A stretch of 26,972 nucleotides of DNA, taken from assembly GCA_946479725.1 (NCBI GenBank), contig CAMLHB010000009.1, positions 1 through 26,972 on the forward strand. Direction: 5' to 3'. A program made the translations under genes and the position numbers. Origin of the DNA: an uncultured Actinomycetes bacterium (lineage in GTDB: Bacteria > Actinomycetota > Thermoleophilia > Solirubrobacterales > 70-9). Shown here one piece after another: positions 7,847 to 15,917 of this stretch. Within the stretch, counting starts at the first letter, position 1, and each line of letters begins with the position of its first letter. The notes beneath the pieces are model-generated. The model ran no database searches. It saw only the letters and a list, made by a program, of their open reading frames with translations, and was not told where the DNA came from.

Positions 7847-8299
7847 ATGCCTGAGGCCGGAAGCGAGAGCTTTCCGATCGACGTTGACCATGCAGTGCGG
7901 GTCGCCCTGGATACGGTCCGTGAGGTGCGGCCTGGGCCGAACGGGTTACGACTGCTCGCGGTCGGCGGCACGCCCGGTCAGCCGTACGAGATCGACGCTC
8001 CAGCCGCCTACACTTGCTGTGTGGCTTCCCCGGAGGCAAAGAACCTGGAGGCGATCTCCAAGGCGATCGACCAGCACAACTCCAACTGCCCGTTCCCGGC
8101 GGCGGAGGTGCGGATGAACCCGTTCGAGGTCGAGCGGCTGGGGTGGGACACGATCCGCGGCCTGCCGGTGGTGCCGGACGGTGAGATCGGCACCGGCCGC
8201 TTCCGCATCGTCTGCTCCCGCGACCTCGAGGACGATGGCCTGGAGATCGTCGAGGCGGTCGGCAAAGAGCTGGAGACGGTCGCCCCGACCCGCAACTGA
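7847..8299 (+). CDS. Hypothetical protein, about 150 residues
   Basis: I do not recognise this protein. It is soluble, acidic, without signal peptide or membrane helix. Visible stretches are VDHAVRVALDTVREVRPGPN, LRLLAVGGTPGQPYEI and FRIVCSRDLEDDGLEIVEAV, suggesting a small alpha/beta fold. Cysteines occur as a CC pair near the middle and two further singles. ATG at 7847 is chosen because conserved-looking sequence begins there and GGGG lies just upstream; the frame stays open to 7766 but that extension looks like leader. It is followed by a strong hairpin and a convergent CcdA gene. Confidence 0.6.
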   Translation: MPEAGSESFPIDVDHAVRVALDTVREVRPGPNGLRLLAVGGTPGQPYEIDAPAAYTCCVASPEAKNLEAISKAIDQHNSNCPFPAAEVRMNPFEVERLGWDTIRGLPVVPDGEIGTGRFRIVCSRDLEDDGLEIVEAVGKELETVAPTRN

Positions 8300-8303
8300 G
8301 AAG

Positions 8304-8348
8304 CGAGTCCGCGAGAAGCGTCGTATAGCGACGGTTTCTGCGGACTCG
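8304..8348. terminator. Bidirectional hairpin terminator
   Basis: CGAGTCCGC (8304-8312) pairs with GCGGACTCG (8340-8348) over 9 bp. Inside, AGAA pairs loosely with TTTCT and CGTCG (8319-8323) pairs with CGACG (8329-8333) around loop TATAG. It sits exactly between the convergent stops at 8299 and 8354. There is no long T tract on either strand. Confidence 0.7.
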
Positions 8349-8353
8349 GTGGC

Positions 8354-9115
8354 TCAGACCTCGTTATAGAAGTCCAACCCGCTGCTTTCCATCCAGTTGA
8401 TGACTTCGGTGTTCAGCTGGTTCAGTTCGCCGGTCCAGATCAGGATGCCCATCGCGATCAGGATCAGGCCGCCGACCGCGACGATCGCCTGGTAGTGGCG
8501 CTTGACGACGGCGAAGGCGCTCGTCATCTGCGAGAAGGCGACGGCGGTGAGAAGGAAGGGGATCGCCAGGCCAGCCGAGTAGACCGCGAGCAGGAAGCCC
8601 CCCTTGGCGGTCGAGCCGGAGAGCGAGGCCGCGGCGAGGATCGCGGCGAGGGTCGGTCCGATGCACGGGGTCCAGGCGATCGCGAAGGCGGCGCCGGCGA
8701 TGATCGGCCCACCGCGCCCCACCCGTTCCAGGAGGGCGTCGACGTGCCAGTCGCGGTTGAGGCGGGTGACGAAGAGCGAGCCGACGAAGAGCAGGCCCAT
8801 GGCGATGATCAGCGCCGCCGAGATCTTGGTCAGCAGTTCCCGGTGGTCCCGGAGGGCCGAACCCAGCCCGGTCGCGGTCAGGCCGAGGACGATGAAGATC
8901 GCCGAGAAGCTGGCGACGAAGAGCAGGCTCGGGCCCAGCACCCGGCGCCAGCCGGCGCTCTCCAGCTCGCTCGCCGAGACGCCGCTGACGGCCGAGAGGT
9001 AGCCCGGCACGAGCGGCAGCACGCAGGGAGAGAGGAACGAGACGATTCCGGCTGCGAGGGCGGCGAGGATTCCCACCCCCGCGGCGGGATCGGTGTTGAC
9101 TGCGAGGGGTATCAC
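8354..9115 (-). CDS. ccdA: CcdA/DsbD-type transmembrane thiol-reductant transporter
   Basis: This 253-residue polytopic protein (about six helices) passes electrons from cytosolic thioredoxin to thiol proteins outside the membrane, for cytochrome c maturation or repair of oxidised cysteines. The two redox cysteines lie in the family motifs GIVSFLSPCVLPLVPGYLS (first helix) and AFAIAWTPCIGPTLAAIL (fourth region). Length is typical of CcdA. The GTG at 9115 (VIPLAVNTDPAAG) is chosen because it leaves a short amino end before the first helix; the frame is open for more than 1 kb further upstream, but that is an artefact of the GC-rich opposite strand of the thiolase gene. No ResA, ResB or thioredoxin partner gene is adjacent. 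It is divergent from the thiolase. Confidence 0.9.
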   Translation of the reverse strand: MIPLAVNTDPAAGVGILAALAAGIVSFLSPCVLPLVPGYLSAVSGVSASELESAGWRRVLGPSLLFVASFSAIFIVLGLTATGLGSALRDHRELLTKISAALIIAMGLLFVGSLFVTRLNRDWHVDALLERVGRGGPIIAGAAFAIAWTPCIGPTLAAILAAASLSGSTAKGGFLLAVYSAGLAIPFLLTAVAFSQMTSAFAVVKRHYQAIVAVGGLILIAMGILIWTGELNQLNTEVINWMESSGLDFYNEV

Positions 9116-9190
9116 CGATCTTGAGGTTACCCATCGCTTGACCCGAAGCGGTAGATTTGGCCAGTCAGCCAACATGGGAGGAGCGCGGAG

Positions 9191-10387
9191 TTGAGCAACA
9201 AGACGTACGTGATCGGGGTCGGGATGACCAAGTTCGAGAAGCCCGGCACCAAGGACGGCGACTACCCGGACTGGGCCAAGGAGGCGGGGGAGAAGGCGCT
9301 TGGCGACGCCGGCATCCCGTATGAGGACGTCGAGCAGGCCTACGCCGGCTACTGCTACGGCGACTCGACCTACGGCCAGCGGGCGCTCTACCAGCTGGGG
9401 CTGACCGGGATTCCCGTCGTCAACGTCAACAACAACTGCTCGACCGGCTCCTCGGCGCTGTTCCTGGCCCGACAGGCGGTCAAGGGCGGGATTGCCGACT
9501 GCGCCCTGGCGCTGGGCTTCGAGAAGATGGAGCCGGGCAGCCTCGGGGTCAAGTACACCGACCGCACCAACGCCCTCGACAAGCACGCGATGCGGATGTT
9601 CGAGATCCGTGACCCGGAGGCCTCGCCGCCGGCGCCGCAGATGTTCGGCAACGCCGGCCGCGACCACATGCAGAAGTACGGTTCCGAACCCGACCACTTC
9701 GCCTGGATCGGCTGGAAGAACCACAAGCACTCGGTCAACAACCCCTACGCCCAGTTCCAGGACGAGTACACGCTCGACGACATCAGGGCGGCGAAGATGA
9801 TCCACGACCCGCTGACCAAGCTGCAGTGCTCGCCGACCTCCGACGGCTCGGCCTGCGCGATCGTCGCCTCCGAGGCCTACGTCGACAAGCACGGGCTCTG
9901 GGAGCAGGCGATCGAAATCGCCGGCCAGTCGATGGTCACCGACCTCAGCTCGACCTTCGACGAGAACGCCGACTGCATGACGATCGTCGGCTCCGACATG
10001 TCGAAGGCCGCGGCCGACGCCGCCTACGAGGAAGCCGGCGTGGCGGCGGGGGAAGTCGACGTCTGCGAGCTCCACGACTGCTTCAGCGCCAACGAGCTGA
10101 TCACCTATGAAGCGCTCGGGTTCGCCGGCGAGGGCGAGGCGCACAAGCTGGTCGAGTCCGAAGCAACCACCTACGGCGGCGACGGCCCCGTCGTCAACCC
10201 CTCGGGCGGGCTGATCTCGAAGGGACACCCGCTTGGGGCTACGGGCCTGGCCCAGTGCTCGGAACTGACCTGGCAGCTGCGCGGCGAAGCCGACAAGCGG
10301 CAGGTCGAGGGCGCGAAGGTGGCGCTGCAGCACAACATCGGCCTCGGCGGAGCCGCCGTGGTCACCGTCTACAAGCCGGCGGCCTAG
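9191..10387 (+). CDS. Thiolase of the SCP-x/lipid-transfer type
   Basis: A 398-residue thiolase-fold enzyme. The nucleophile is C83 in [17 protein letters not shown]346 lies in [17 protein letters not shown] and H381 in [17 protein letters not shown], the pattern of sterol-carrier-protein-x thiolases, in which HN replaces the CxG of classical thiolases. Members act in degradation of sterol or branched side chains, cleaving 3-ketoacyl-CoA. Start: a TTG at 9191 preceded by GGAGGA. An ATG at 9174 is out of frame and stops early. An SDR follows 29 nt later with its own strong ribosome binding site, suggesting an operon for lipid oxidation. Confidence 0.9.
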   Translation: MSNKTYVIGVGMTKFEKPGTKDGDYPDWAKEAGEKALGDAGIPYEDVEQAYAGYCYGDSTYGQRALYQLGLTGIPVVNVNNNCSTGSSALFLARQAVKGGIADCALALGFEKMEPGSLGVKYTDRTNALDKHAMRMFEIRDPEASPPAPQMFGNAGRDHMQKYGSEPDHFAWIGWKNHKHSVNNPYAQFQDEYTLDDIRAAKMIHDPLTKLQCSPTSDGSACAIVASEAYVDKHGLWEQAIEIAGQSMVTDLSSTFDENADCMTIVGSDMSKAAADAAYEEAGVAAGEVDVCELHDCFSANELITYEALGFAGEGEAHKLVESEATTYGGDGPVVNPSGGLISKGHPLGATGLAQCSELTWQLRGEADKRQVEGAKVALQHNIGLGGAAVVTVYKPAA

Positions 10388-10416
10388 GGAAGGCCGCTGC
10401 GACAAGGAGGAGCACG

Positions 10417-11310
10417 ATGGCGAAGCAGCGGCGTTCACTCAGCGGCAAGGTGGTGGCGATCACCGGCGGCGCGCGCGGGATCGGCAAGGCGACCGCGAAG
10501 GCGCTGGTCGCGAAGGGATGCCGCGTCGCCATCGGCGACCTCCAGCTCGAGCTGGCCGAGCAGACGGCGACCGAGCTGGGGGGCGGCACCGTCGCGCTCG
10601 AGCTCGACGTCACCGACCGCGGCTCCTTCGAGCGCTTCCTCGACGAGGCCGAGCGCCAGCTGGGCCCGGTCGACGCGGTCGTCAACAACGCCGGGATCAT
10701 GCCGGTTACCCCGTTCGAGGAGGAGAGCGAGGCCTCGGTCCAGCGCCAGATCGACATCAACATCGGCGGCGTCATCACCGGCACCCAACTGGCGATCAAG
10801 CGGCTGCGCCCGCGCGGCAGCGGTTACATCGTCAACATCGCCTCCCAGGCGGGCAAATCGGGTGTTCCAGGGATCGCCACCTACTCGGGCACCAAGCACG
10901 CCGTCGTCGGGATCAGCGAGGCGGTGCGGGCGGAGCTGCGCGAGACCGGCATCGAGGTCCTCTGCGTGATGCCGACCGTGGTCAACACCGAGCTGACCAG
11001 CGGCGTCGGCCAGAAGTGGGTGAAACCGGTCGAGGCCGCCGACGTCGCCAACGAGATCGTCGATGCGATGGAAGTGCCGCGCTTCGACGTCTTCGTCCCG
11101 CGCGCCAACGGCATCCTCTACAAGGTCCTGGCGCCGCTGCCGCGCAGCTGGCGCGAGGCCCTGGGCCGGGCGATGAAGGTCGACAAGCTGATGATCGAGG
11201 TCGACCACAGCGCCCGTCGCGCCTACGAGGAGCGGGCGGCGGCCAGCGAGCCCGGCCAGCAGGCCCTGAACCAGGACGCGCCCGAGCCCGCCCACCGAGA
11301 CGCGGCCTGA
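10417..11310 (+). CDS. Short-chain dehydrogenase/reductase
   Basis: A 297-residue classical SDR. The cofactor motif TGGARGIG is at residues 16-23, NNAG follows the fourth strand (VDAVVNNAGIMPV), and the catalytic Ser-Tyr-Lys are S143 (NIASQAG), Y156 and K160 (YSGTK). An Asp after the second strand (GDLQLEL) favours NAD+ over NADP+. About 50 extra residues at the carboxy end, including KVLAPLPRSWREALGRAM and a charged tail, exceed the core fold and are typical of actinobacterial SDRs acting on lipid substrates. ATG at 10417 follows AAGGAGG at ideal distance. Probably in one operon with the thiolase upstream; the substrate is unknown. Confidence 0.92.
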   Translation: MAKQRRSLSGKVVAITGGARGIGKATAKALVAKGCRVAIGDLQLELAEQTATELGGGTVALELDVTDRGSFERFLDEAERQLGPVDAVVNNAGIMPVTPFEEESEASVQRQIDINIGGVITGTQLAIKRLRPRGSGYIVNIASQAGKSGVPGIATYSGTKHAVVGISEAVRAELRETGIEVLCVMPTVVNTELTSGVGQKWVKPVEAADVANEIVDAMEVPRFDVFVPRANGILYKVLAPLPRSWREALGRAMKVDKLMIEVDHSARRAYEERAAASEPGQQALNQDAPEPAHRDAA

Positions 11311-11322
11311 ACTAATTCGGCG

Positions 11323-11364
11323 CTCGCTGAACCATGGGCGCTCCAGCGCCGTAAAGTCAGCGAG
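11323..11364 (+). promoter_or_regulatory. Nested hairpin over the ribosome binding site of the methyltransferase
   Basis: The outer stem is CTCGCTGA (11323-11330) with TCAGCGAG (11357-11364); the inner stem is GGCGCT (11337-11342) with AGCGCC (11345-11350). They are separated by a symmetric 6+6 nt internal loop. The right outer arm contains the GCGAGG that precedes the ATG at 11372, so the structure may mask the ribosome binding site, or terminate the SDR transcript. Confidence 0.5.
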
Positions 11365-11371
11365 GACCCCA

Positions 11372-12010
11372 ATGGGACGCATCTACGACGCCACCTGGGG
11401 CCGGATGTTCTCGGCCTGCTACGACCGCGCCTTCCAGGCGACCGAAGAGGCCGGCCTGCGGGAGATGAGGCGGCAGCTGGTCTGCCAGGCGCGGGGGAGG
11501 GTGCTGGAGCTGGGCGCCGGCACCGGACTCAACCTGGACCTCTACCCGCACGAGGGTCTCGACTGCCTGACCCTGACCGAGCCCGACCCGCACATGTTCA
11601 AGCAACTGCGCCAGCGCGCCAAGGAGAGTTGCCCCGGAGCGGACCTGGTCGAAGCCGGCGCCGAAGACCTGCCGTTCGAGGACGACAGCTACGACACCGT
11701 TGTCGTCACCCTCGTCCTCTGCACGGTCCCGAACCAGCCCGCCGCCCTGAAAGAGATCAGCCGCGTCCTCGCACCCGGCGGCCAGCTGCTCTTCCTCGAG
11801 CACGTCCGCGCCGAGGACCCGTCCCTGGCCAAATGGCAGGATCGCCTCGAGAAGCCCTGGCGCTTCCTCGGCGACGGTTGCCATTGCAACCGCGACACCG
11901 TCGCCGGACTCAGGGCCGCCGGCTTCGAGGTCGACCACGTCGAGCGCGGAGGCCTGCCGAAAGCGCCGCCGATCGTACGGCCGCTAGCGCACGGTTCTGC
12001 CAGCCGCTAG
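11372..12010 (+). CDS. Class I SAM-dependent methyltransferase (UbiE/METTL7-like)
   Basis: A 212-residue methyltransferase. SAM motif I is VLELGAGTG (44-52), the acidic end of the next strand is TLTEPDPHM, motif II is DSYDTVVVTLVLCTV, and the post-motif ISRVLAPGGQLLFLEHV is typical. The carboxy part FLGDGCHCNRDTVAGLRAAGF resembles METTL7-type and related enzymes that methylate thiols or lipids; the substrate is not deducible. ATG at 11372 begins the family-like MGRIYDATWGRMFSACYD. Its 3' end overlaps the convergent membrane protein gene by 27 nt. Confidence 0.87.
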   Translation: MGRIYDATWGRMFSACYDRAFQATEEAGLREMRRQLVCQARGRVLELGAGTGLNLDLYPHEGLDCLTLTEPDPHMFKQLRQRAKESCPGADLVEAGAEDLPFEDDSYDTVVVTLVLCTVPNQPAALKEISRVLAPGGQLLFLEHVRAEDPSLAKWQDRLEKPWRFLGDGCHCNRDTVAGLRAAGFEVDHVERGGLPKAPPIVRPLAHGSASR

Positions 12011-13024
12011 AGGCGCGGCGAAAGGTCTCTGGCGGCGGCCCCCGCCGGAAACCTGTCGGGCGTGGTCGAGTTCCTGTATCTCCGACTTCAGCTCCACCCG
12101 CGCAGCCCGCACCGCGTCGTCGCGAGCGTCGCCGACCCGGCCATCGGTGTAGATGACCGCGAGGGCCCCGACCCCCACCACAGCGGCGATCGCGGTGATG
12201 GCGAGGATCAGCCCGCCGCCGAAACCCCAGCTGAGTTTCGTGCCGAATTCCTCTACCTGCTCCTTGAGGCCCCCTAGGAAACCCTTGACCCCCGCTGGCT
12301 TCTTGCCGGTCACCAGCGGCGGCCGGAAGTTCTCCTCGCGCGGCCAGAGGGTCATCCGGTTGCCCTTGTAGCCGACCAGCTCTCCGCGTTCGGCGCGTTT
12401 GTAGAGGCTGTCTTCGGAGTCGACGCCGGTGAGATCGACGGTCGCCCCCCAGCTCGTGCGGATGAAGTCGAGCTTCGCGAACGGCTCGCAGAAATGGAGA
12501 TCGATCGGCTCGCAGGAGATGTTGTGCAAGGGGCAGGTGAGGACCCCCATGTAGCCGGGGTCGATCTGGGGGCCGATGCCCATCAGCAGCCCTTTGAAGA
12601 TGTAGCGGCTCTTCAGGTTGAAGGTCGCCACCAGCCAGTGGGGGATGAAGAGCATCTCTCGGGAGGGAGCAAGGGCGATCGAGCCCGGCTCGATCCGCAG
12701 AACCTGGTCACGCTCGCCGAGGATCACTTCCTCGCCGTCGACCAGGCAGCGTGGCCCGAGGGTGAGGTCGTAACTGGCGGAGTTGAGGTGCTTCTCCTGG
12801 AAGGGACGGATCATCCTGCCGACCTCGTAGTGGTACTCACGGATCAGGTCGGCAGTGAGCACCGCCGTGTTGGCGGGATCGGGGTCACGCCAGAAGGCCT
12901 CCCTCAGCTCAGGATCGATGACCCTCTTCGGCCAATCGTGGTCGCTGGGCACCTCCATTGCTTCGACCTTGTCGGCCTGCTCCAGGGAGTGGCGGTCCCC
13001 ATTGGTCTCCTCTGCTCCCTGCAT
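11984..13024 (-). CDS. dCTP-deaminase/dUTPase-fold membrane protein lacking the catalytic residues
   Basis: From ATG at 13024 this is 346 residues. Residues 55-190 follow the dCTP deaminase layout: HLNSASYDLTLGP, IALAPSREMLFIP, LKSRYIFKGLLMG, then QIDPGYMGVLTCPLHNIS. In active Dcd the last motif ends in LE-x-x-N with Glu as catalytic base; here Pro stands at that place. The SSLAR motif with catalytic Arg is also not kept. A single membrane helix (about 268-291) and a short charged carboxy tail follow. It is therefore likely a nucleotide-binding or purely structural relative tethered to the membrane. Alternative start: ATG at 12958 (MEVPSDHDW). The frame is open further upstream into the divergent PfkB gene, but that part is not protein-like. 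It overlaps the convergent methyltransferase. Confidence 0.7.
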   Translation of the reverse strand: MQGAEETNGDRHSLEQADKVEAMEVPSDHDWPKRVIDPELREAFWRDPDPANTAVLTADLIREYHYEVGRMIRPFQEKHLNSASYDLTLGPRCLVDGEEVILGERDQVLRIEPGSIALAPSREMLFIPHWLVATFNLKSRYIFKGLLMGIGPQIDPGYMGVLTCPLHNISCEPIDLHFCEPFAKLDFIRTSWGATVDLTGVDSEDSLYKRAERGELVGYKGNRMTLWPREENFRPPLVTGKKPAGVKGFLGGLKEQVEEFGTKLSWGFGGGLILAITAIAAVVGVGALAVIYTDGRVGDARDDAVRAARVELKSEIQELDHARQVSGGGRRQRPFAAPLAAGRTVR

Positions 13025-13118
13025 CGCTCTGGGAACGTTCCAGGTATTGCGGCCAATTCCTCTTGCCAATTGTCGTCGCCCGACCGCCGCCCGAGGAGGA
13101 TCTGGCACCCTTGGCGCC
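13025..13118. promoter_or_regulatory. Divergent intergenic region with a 10-bp palindrome
   Basis: This 94-nt gap separates the Dcd-like gene (-) and the PfkB kinase (+). It contains the perfect palindrome GGAACGTTCC at 13032-13041, 8 nt from the start codon of the Dcd-like gene, a possible operator. GAGGAGG lies about 20 nt before the kinase ATG, rather far for a ribosome binding site. No clear promoter box is seen. Confidence 0.35.
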
Positions 13119-14021
13119 ATGAGGATCGGCTGCATCGGGATGGCGACGCTCGACACCCTGCTTTTCGTCCCCGACCAAGAAATGCTGGACGATGCCGTGG
13201 CTCCGGTCGAGGAGGCGGTTCGCTGCCCCGGCGGTAAGGGCATCGTCACCGCAGGCGCGATTCAGGAGGACGGGGGCGAGGTCACCCCCTTTTCCCTGCT
13301 GGGCAAGGAGACGCGGCTTTCAGCGATGCTGCCTCCGAGCCTCGATCGCCGCTACCAGCTCGAGCTTCTGGACGGGGACAGCCGCACCTGGATCACGATT
13401 TCTCATGCGCAGAAAGTCGTCACCTACGTTTCCAGGCAGGAGCTTCCGACCGCGCACGGTCGGGTCGTTGACGAAGCGCTCGCAGCGCTTATCGATGAGG
13501 TCGACGCGCTTTATGTGACGGTGGAGGACCCGGCCGTCCTCCGCGGAGCCCTCCGGTTGGCCAGAGGCCGCGAAATCCCGATCGCCCTCAATGCCAGCAT
13601 TCCCCTGCTCGACCTGCTGCTCCCGAACGACCGCGACCTGCTCCTCGGCCTGGTCGTCGGCAGCGACCTGATCTTCTGCAACCACCGCGAGGGGCCCCGC
13701 TTTCTGAAGGACCTGGGAGTGGGGGATTGGTCGCTGCTTCCCGGCGAGACGCGGGAGGTCGTGGTCACGGAGGGCGAGGCGGGCGGAAAGCACAGCGACG
13801 GCGACCTCAGCCATTGGTCGCGATTCGAGGCCGTGCCGGCCGAGCGCGTCCGCTGCGTGGTCGGCGCCGGCGACACGTTCAACGGGGCCTACCTGGTCTC
13901 TCGGTGGAGCTGCGGCCTGTCAGCCGCCGAGAGCTGCCGTCGCGGGGCGGGGCTCGCGGCGCGGAAGGTCGCCGTCAGAGCATCGATGCTGCAAACCGGT
14001 CAGCCGACGTCGGCGTCGTAG
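13119..14021 (+). CDS. PfkB/ribokinase-family sugar or nucleoside kinase
   Basis: A 300-residue PfkB-fold kinase. The amino-terminal substrate motif is CPGGKGIVTAGAI and the ATP/catalytic motif is VVGAGDTFNGAYLVSRW with D252 as catalytic base. This identifies the family, whose members phosphorylate sugars, sugar phosphates or nucleosides in the cytosol; the substrate cannot be told from sequence. ATG at 13119 is chosen because it opens directly with the first strand MRIGCIGMATLDTLLF; a second ATG lies at 13140, and the frame is open upstream to 12855 inside the divergent gene, which is a shadow. The 3' end overlaps the convergent YqcI-type gene by 22 nt. Confidence 0.87.
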   Translation: MRIGCIGMATLDTLLFVPDQEMLDDAVAPVEEAVRCPGGKGIVTAGAIQEDGGEVTPFSLLGKETRLSAMLPPSLDRRYQLELLDGDSRTWITISHAQKVVTYVSRQELPTAHGRVVDEALAALIDEVDALYVTVEDPAVLRGALRLARGREIPIALNASIPLLDLLLPNDRDLLLGLVVGSDLIFCNHREGPRFLKDLGVGDWSLLPGETREVVVTEGEAGGKHSDGDLSHWSRFEAVPAERVRCVVGAGDTFNGAYLVSRWSCGLSAAESCRRGAGLAARKVAVRASMLQTGQPTSAS

Positions 14022-14665
14022 GGGACCCGCCACCAGGCGATCGGGGCATCGTCTCCATCGGCAGGCTTGATGAACCGCAGGGCCTTGGGAGTGCCCGCAT
14101 TCTGGGCCGCGTCGTACTCCTTGCCATGCCGATGGAAGCGCTGCTGCACCGCCCGCGACAGCCGCTCGCGGTGTGGCCGACGGGAGGAGACCCCGAACCG
14201 CCGAAAGCTGCGCTCCGGTTGGAAAAGGACGAAGGCGACCGACTCGTGGCCGGAAAAGCGTGAGTGGGAAGCGGGGTAGAGCGGCGCGAAGAGCGAGATG
14301 AAGAACTTCTCGCCGCCGTGCTCGAAATCCCAGTCGGGCCGGTCGACTCCCTCCGCCAGTGGCTTTTGGCTGGCGGGATCGCGCGCGCGGAGCCCGGCGA
14401 GCGTCGCGTGCAGCATGGCGGCCAGGTCACGCGGCGTGCGCAGCTCATCCGCCTGCTCGAGCTCCAGGACGAGAAGGTCGCAATCCTCACTTGCGCTCAG
14501 CTCGAGCATCTCCGCATGGAGGTCGTCGAGCCTTTCCGGCAGCGGCCGCGGGTCGGACCATGGGCCTCCGCAGCGGATGCGAGCGCGCTGAGAGAACGGG
14601 CAGGGACTCAGTGAGAGGAAGTTGCGGAGAGCCGTGCTTGTCGAGGTTTCAGTCGCGATCGCCAT
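14000..14665 (-). CDS. YqcI/YcgG-family protein
   Basis: A 221-residue cytosolic protein resembling the YqcI/YcgG family of unknown function. Visible family-like features are CPFSQRARIRCGGPW near the amino end, DWDFEHGGEKFFISLFAPLY in the middle and HESVAFVLFQPE later; a Cys and conserved aromatic residues are present. ATG at 14665 starts MAIATETST; an in-frame GTG at 14722 would add 19 residues (MRWLRWQVDP) and cannot be excluded. No good ribosome binding site is seen for either. A TTGACA lies at 14737-14742 on the same strand without a well-placed -10. It sits 101 nt downstream of the DsbA-like gene on the same strand. Confidence 0.72.
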   Translation of the reverse strand: MAIATETSTSTALRNFLSLSPCPFSQRARIRCGGPWSDPRPLPERLDDLHAEMLELSASEDCDLLVLELEQADELRTPRDLAAMLHATLAGLRARDPASQKPLAEGVDRPDWDFEHGGEKFFISLFAPLYPASHSRFSGHESVAFVLFQPERSFRRFGVSSRRPHRERLSRAVQQRFHRHGKEYDAAQNAGTPKALRFIKPADGDDAPIAWWRVPYDADVG

Positions 14666-14766
14666 GTTAGGAAAGCGGATTCGCGGCGCCGCCGGATCCA
14701 CCTGCCATCTGAGCCAACGCACGATAATGGTGGTTATGTCAACTCAGGCGGAGATGGCCGGGTCAA

Positions 14767-15471
14767 TCAGCCTGCGGCCTCTATGGCCGATTCGAGGGAG
14801 TCGGTCGAGCCCGGGCTGCCCAGGGGCTGGATTTCGGTCGTCTTTGGGCCTTGGATGGCGAAGGACGGCGTACCGCTGAAGCCGAGGTCGTGGCCTTCTT
14901 CGGTGGTTTCTTCGACCTTGCGGGTCATCTGGCGCCGGTCCGCCTGCCACTTCGCAAGGTTCTTCACGCCAGCGGCCCTGGCGATCGCCTTCAGGAAGCT
15001 GCCGTTGTCGGCGTAGCCGGATTCCTCTTCGCCCTGGTTGCGGTAGAAGATCTCGACGTAGCTCCAGCCCCGTCCCTGGGCGCCGGCGGCCAGTGCGGCG
15101 GCGCCGGCGACGACCGATTCCTCGCCGAGGACCGTCAGGTTGCGGAAGCTGACCTTGACTTCGCCGCCGCGGACCCGGGTTTCCATAACCGGGGGCAGGA
15201 TGTCCTTCGCGTACCCCGCGCAGATCGGGCACTGAAGGTCGCCGAACTCGATCAGTTCCACCGGCGCCTTGGGGTCGCCGAGGAGCATGCCCTGCTGCGG
15301 GATGCCCCGGAGCAGCGCCTTCACCTCCGGCACGCCCTCCAGTTCCGTATCCCCCCCGTCGCCACTGCCGGTGGCGCTGACGACGATCAGGACGAGGACG
15401 GCGGCAACGGCGAGAAAGGCGGCCCCGGCTGCCAGCTGCAGCAGGCGCGAGCGGCTATCGATCTCGCTCAT
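14767..15471 (-). CDS. Membrane-anchored DsbA-like thioredoxin-fold protein
   Basis: A 234-residue protein with one amino-terminal membrane anchor (about 10-32) and a DsbA/thioredoxin domain outside the membrane. The active site C81-P-I-C84 lies in VELIEFGDLQCPICAGYAKD and the cis-proline loop is FSGTPSFAIQG. It most likely introduces disulfides into exported proteins. Its ATG overlaps the stop of the VKOR gene (ATGA), so the two are translationally coupled. VKOR would reoxidise the CPIC pair and pass electrons to quinone. The frame is open upstream of 15471 only as a shadow of the VKOR gene. Confidence 0.92.
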   Translation of the reverse strand: MSEIDSRSRLLQLAAGAAFLAVAAVLVLIVVSATGSGDGGDTELEGVPEVKALLRGIPQQGMLLGDPKAPVELIEFGDLQCPICAGYAKDILPPVMETRVRGGEVKVSFRNLTVLGEESVVAGAAALAAGAQGRGWSYVEIFYRNQGEEESGYADNGSFLKAIARAAGVKNLAKWQADRRQMTRKVEETTEEGHDLGFSGTPSFAIQGPKTTEIQPLGSPGSTDSLESAIEAAG

Positions 15472-15917
15472 GCCCGCTCGGGAAGCGCTGCGTCGCTGCC
15501 GGCGTAGGCGATCAGGCGGGCGGCACAGAGGCCGAAGAGGACCGTCATCAGCAGGGCGCTGGCCAGGCACCACTGGCAGGTCGCCTCGATCCTGAACAGC
15601 TCGACGTAGGTGAGGAAGACGCTGTAACCGAAGCCGGCAAGGGCGAGGAGGAAGCCGGCGAAGCGGGCGAGGTCGTTGGCGAAAAAGGCGGTGGCGAGCA
15701 GCAACGCGTAGCCGACGATCCCGAAGACGGCGATGTTGACGCCGGCGACGTGGGACCAGGAGCTCCTGGCGACCGTCTCGCAGCCGCTCGAGCCGGAGAG
15801 GCAGACCGGTGCGTCGCCGCCGGCCGCGGCGATTGCAATGTAGGCGGCAACGCCGATCCCGAGCGCGGCGACGAAGGCGATCGCGCGCTGCAGGCTCCCC
15901 TCGCTGAGGTTGCTCAT
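15468..15917 (-). CDS. VKOR-family quinone-linked disulfide oxidoreductase
   Basis: A 149-residue, four-helix integral membrane protein of the vitamin K epoxide reductase family. The loop cysteines are C39 and C46 (APVCLSGSSGCETVARSSW) and the quinone-side CXXC is C114-QW-C117 (IEATCQWCLASALLM). In Actinomycetota VKOR replaces DsbB: it reoxidises the DsbA-like partner and reduces quinone. The partner gene directly follows, overlapping by ATGA. Its own ATG overlaps the stop of the upstream hydrolase gene in the same ATGA fashion. All four expected cysteines are present. Confidence 0.95.
   Translation of the reverse strand: MSNLSEGSLQRAIAFVAALGIGVAAYIAIAAAGGDAPVCLSGSSGCETVARSSWSHVAGVNIAVFGIVGYALLLATAFFANDLARFAGFLLALAGFGYSVFLTYVELFRIEATCQWCLASALLMTVLFGLCAARLIAYAGSDAALPERA

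Noticed and set aside
9116..10438. Long amino-terminal extension of the CcdA frame
   Set aside because: It is antisense to the thiolase gene and not protein-like; the CcdA family begins just before its first helix near 9115.
14714..14742. TTGACA as a promoter for the YqcI-type gene
   Set aside because: No TATAAT-like box is found at 16-18 nt spacing on the same strand.
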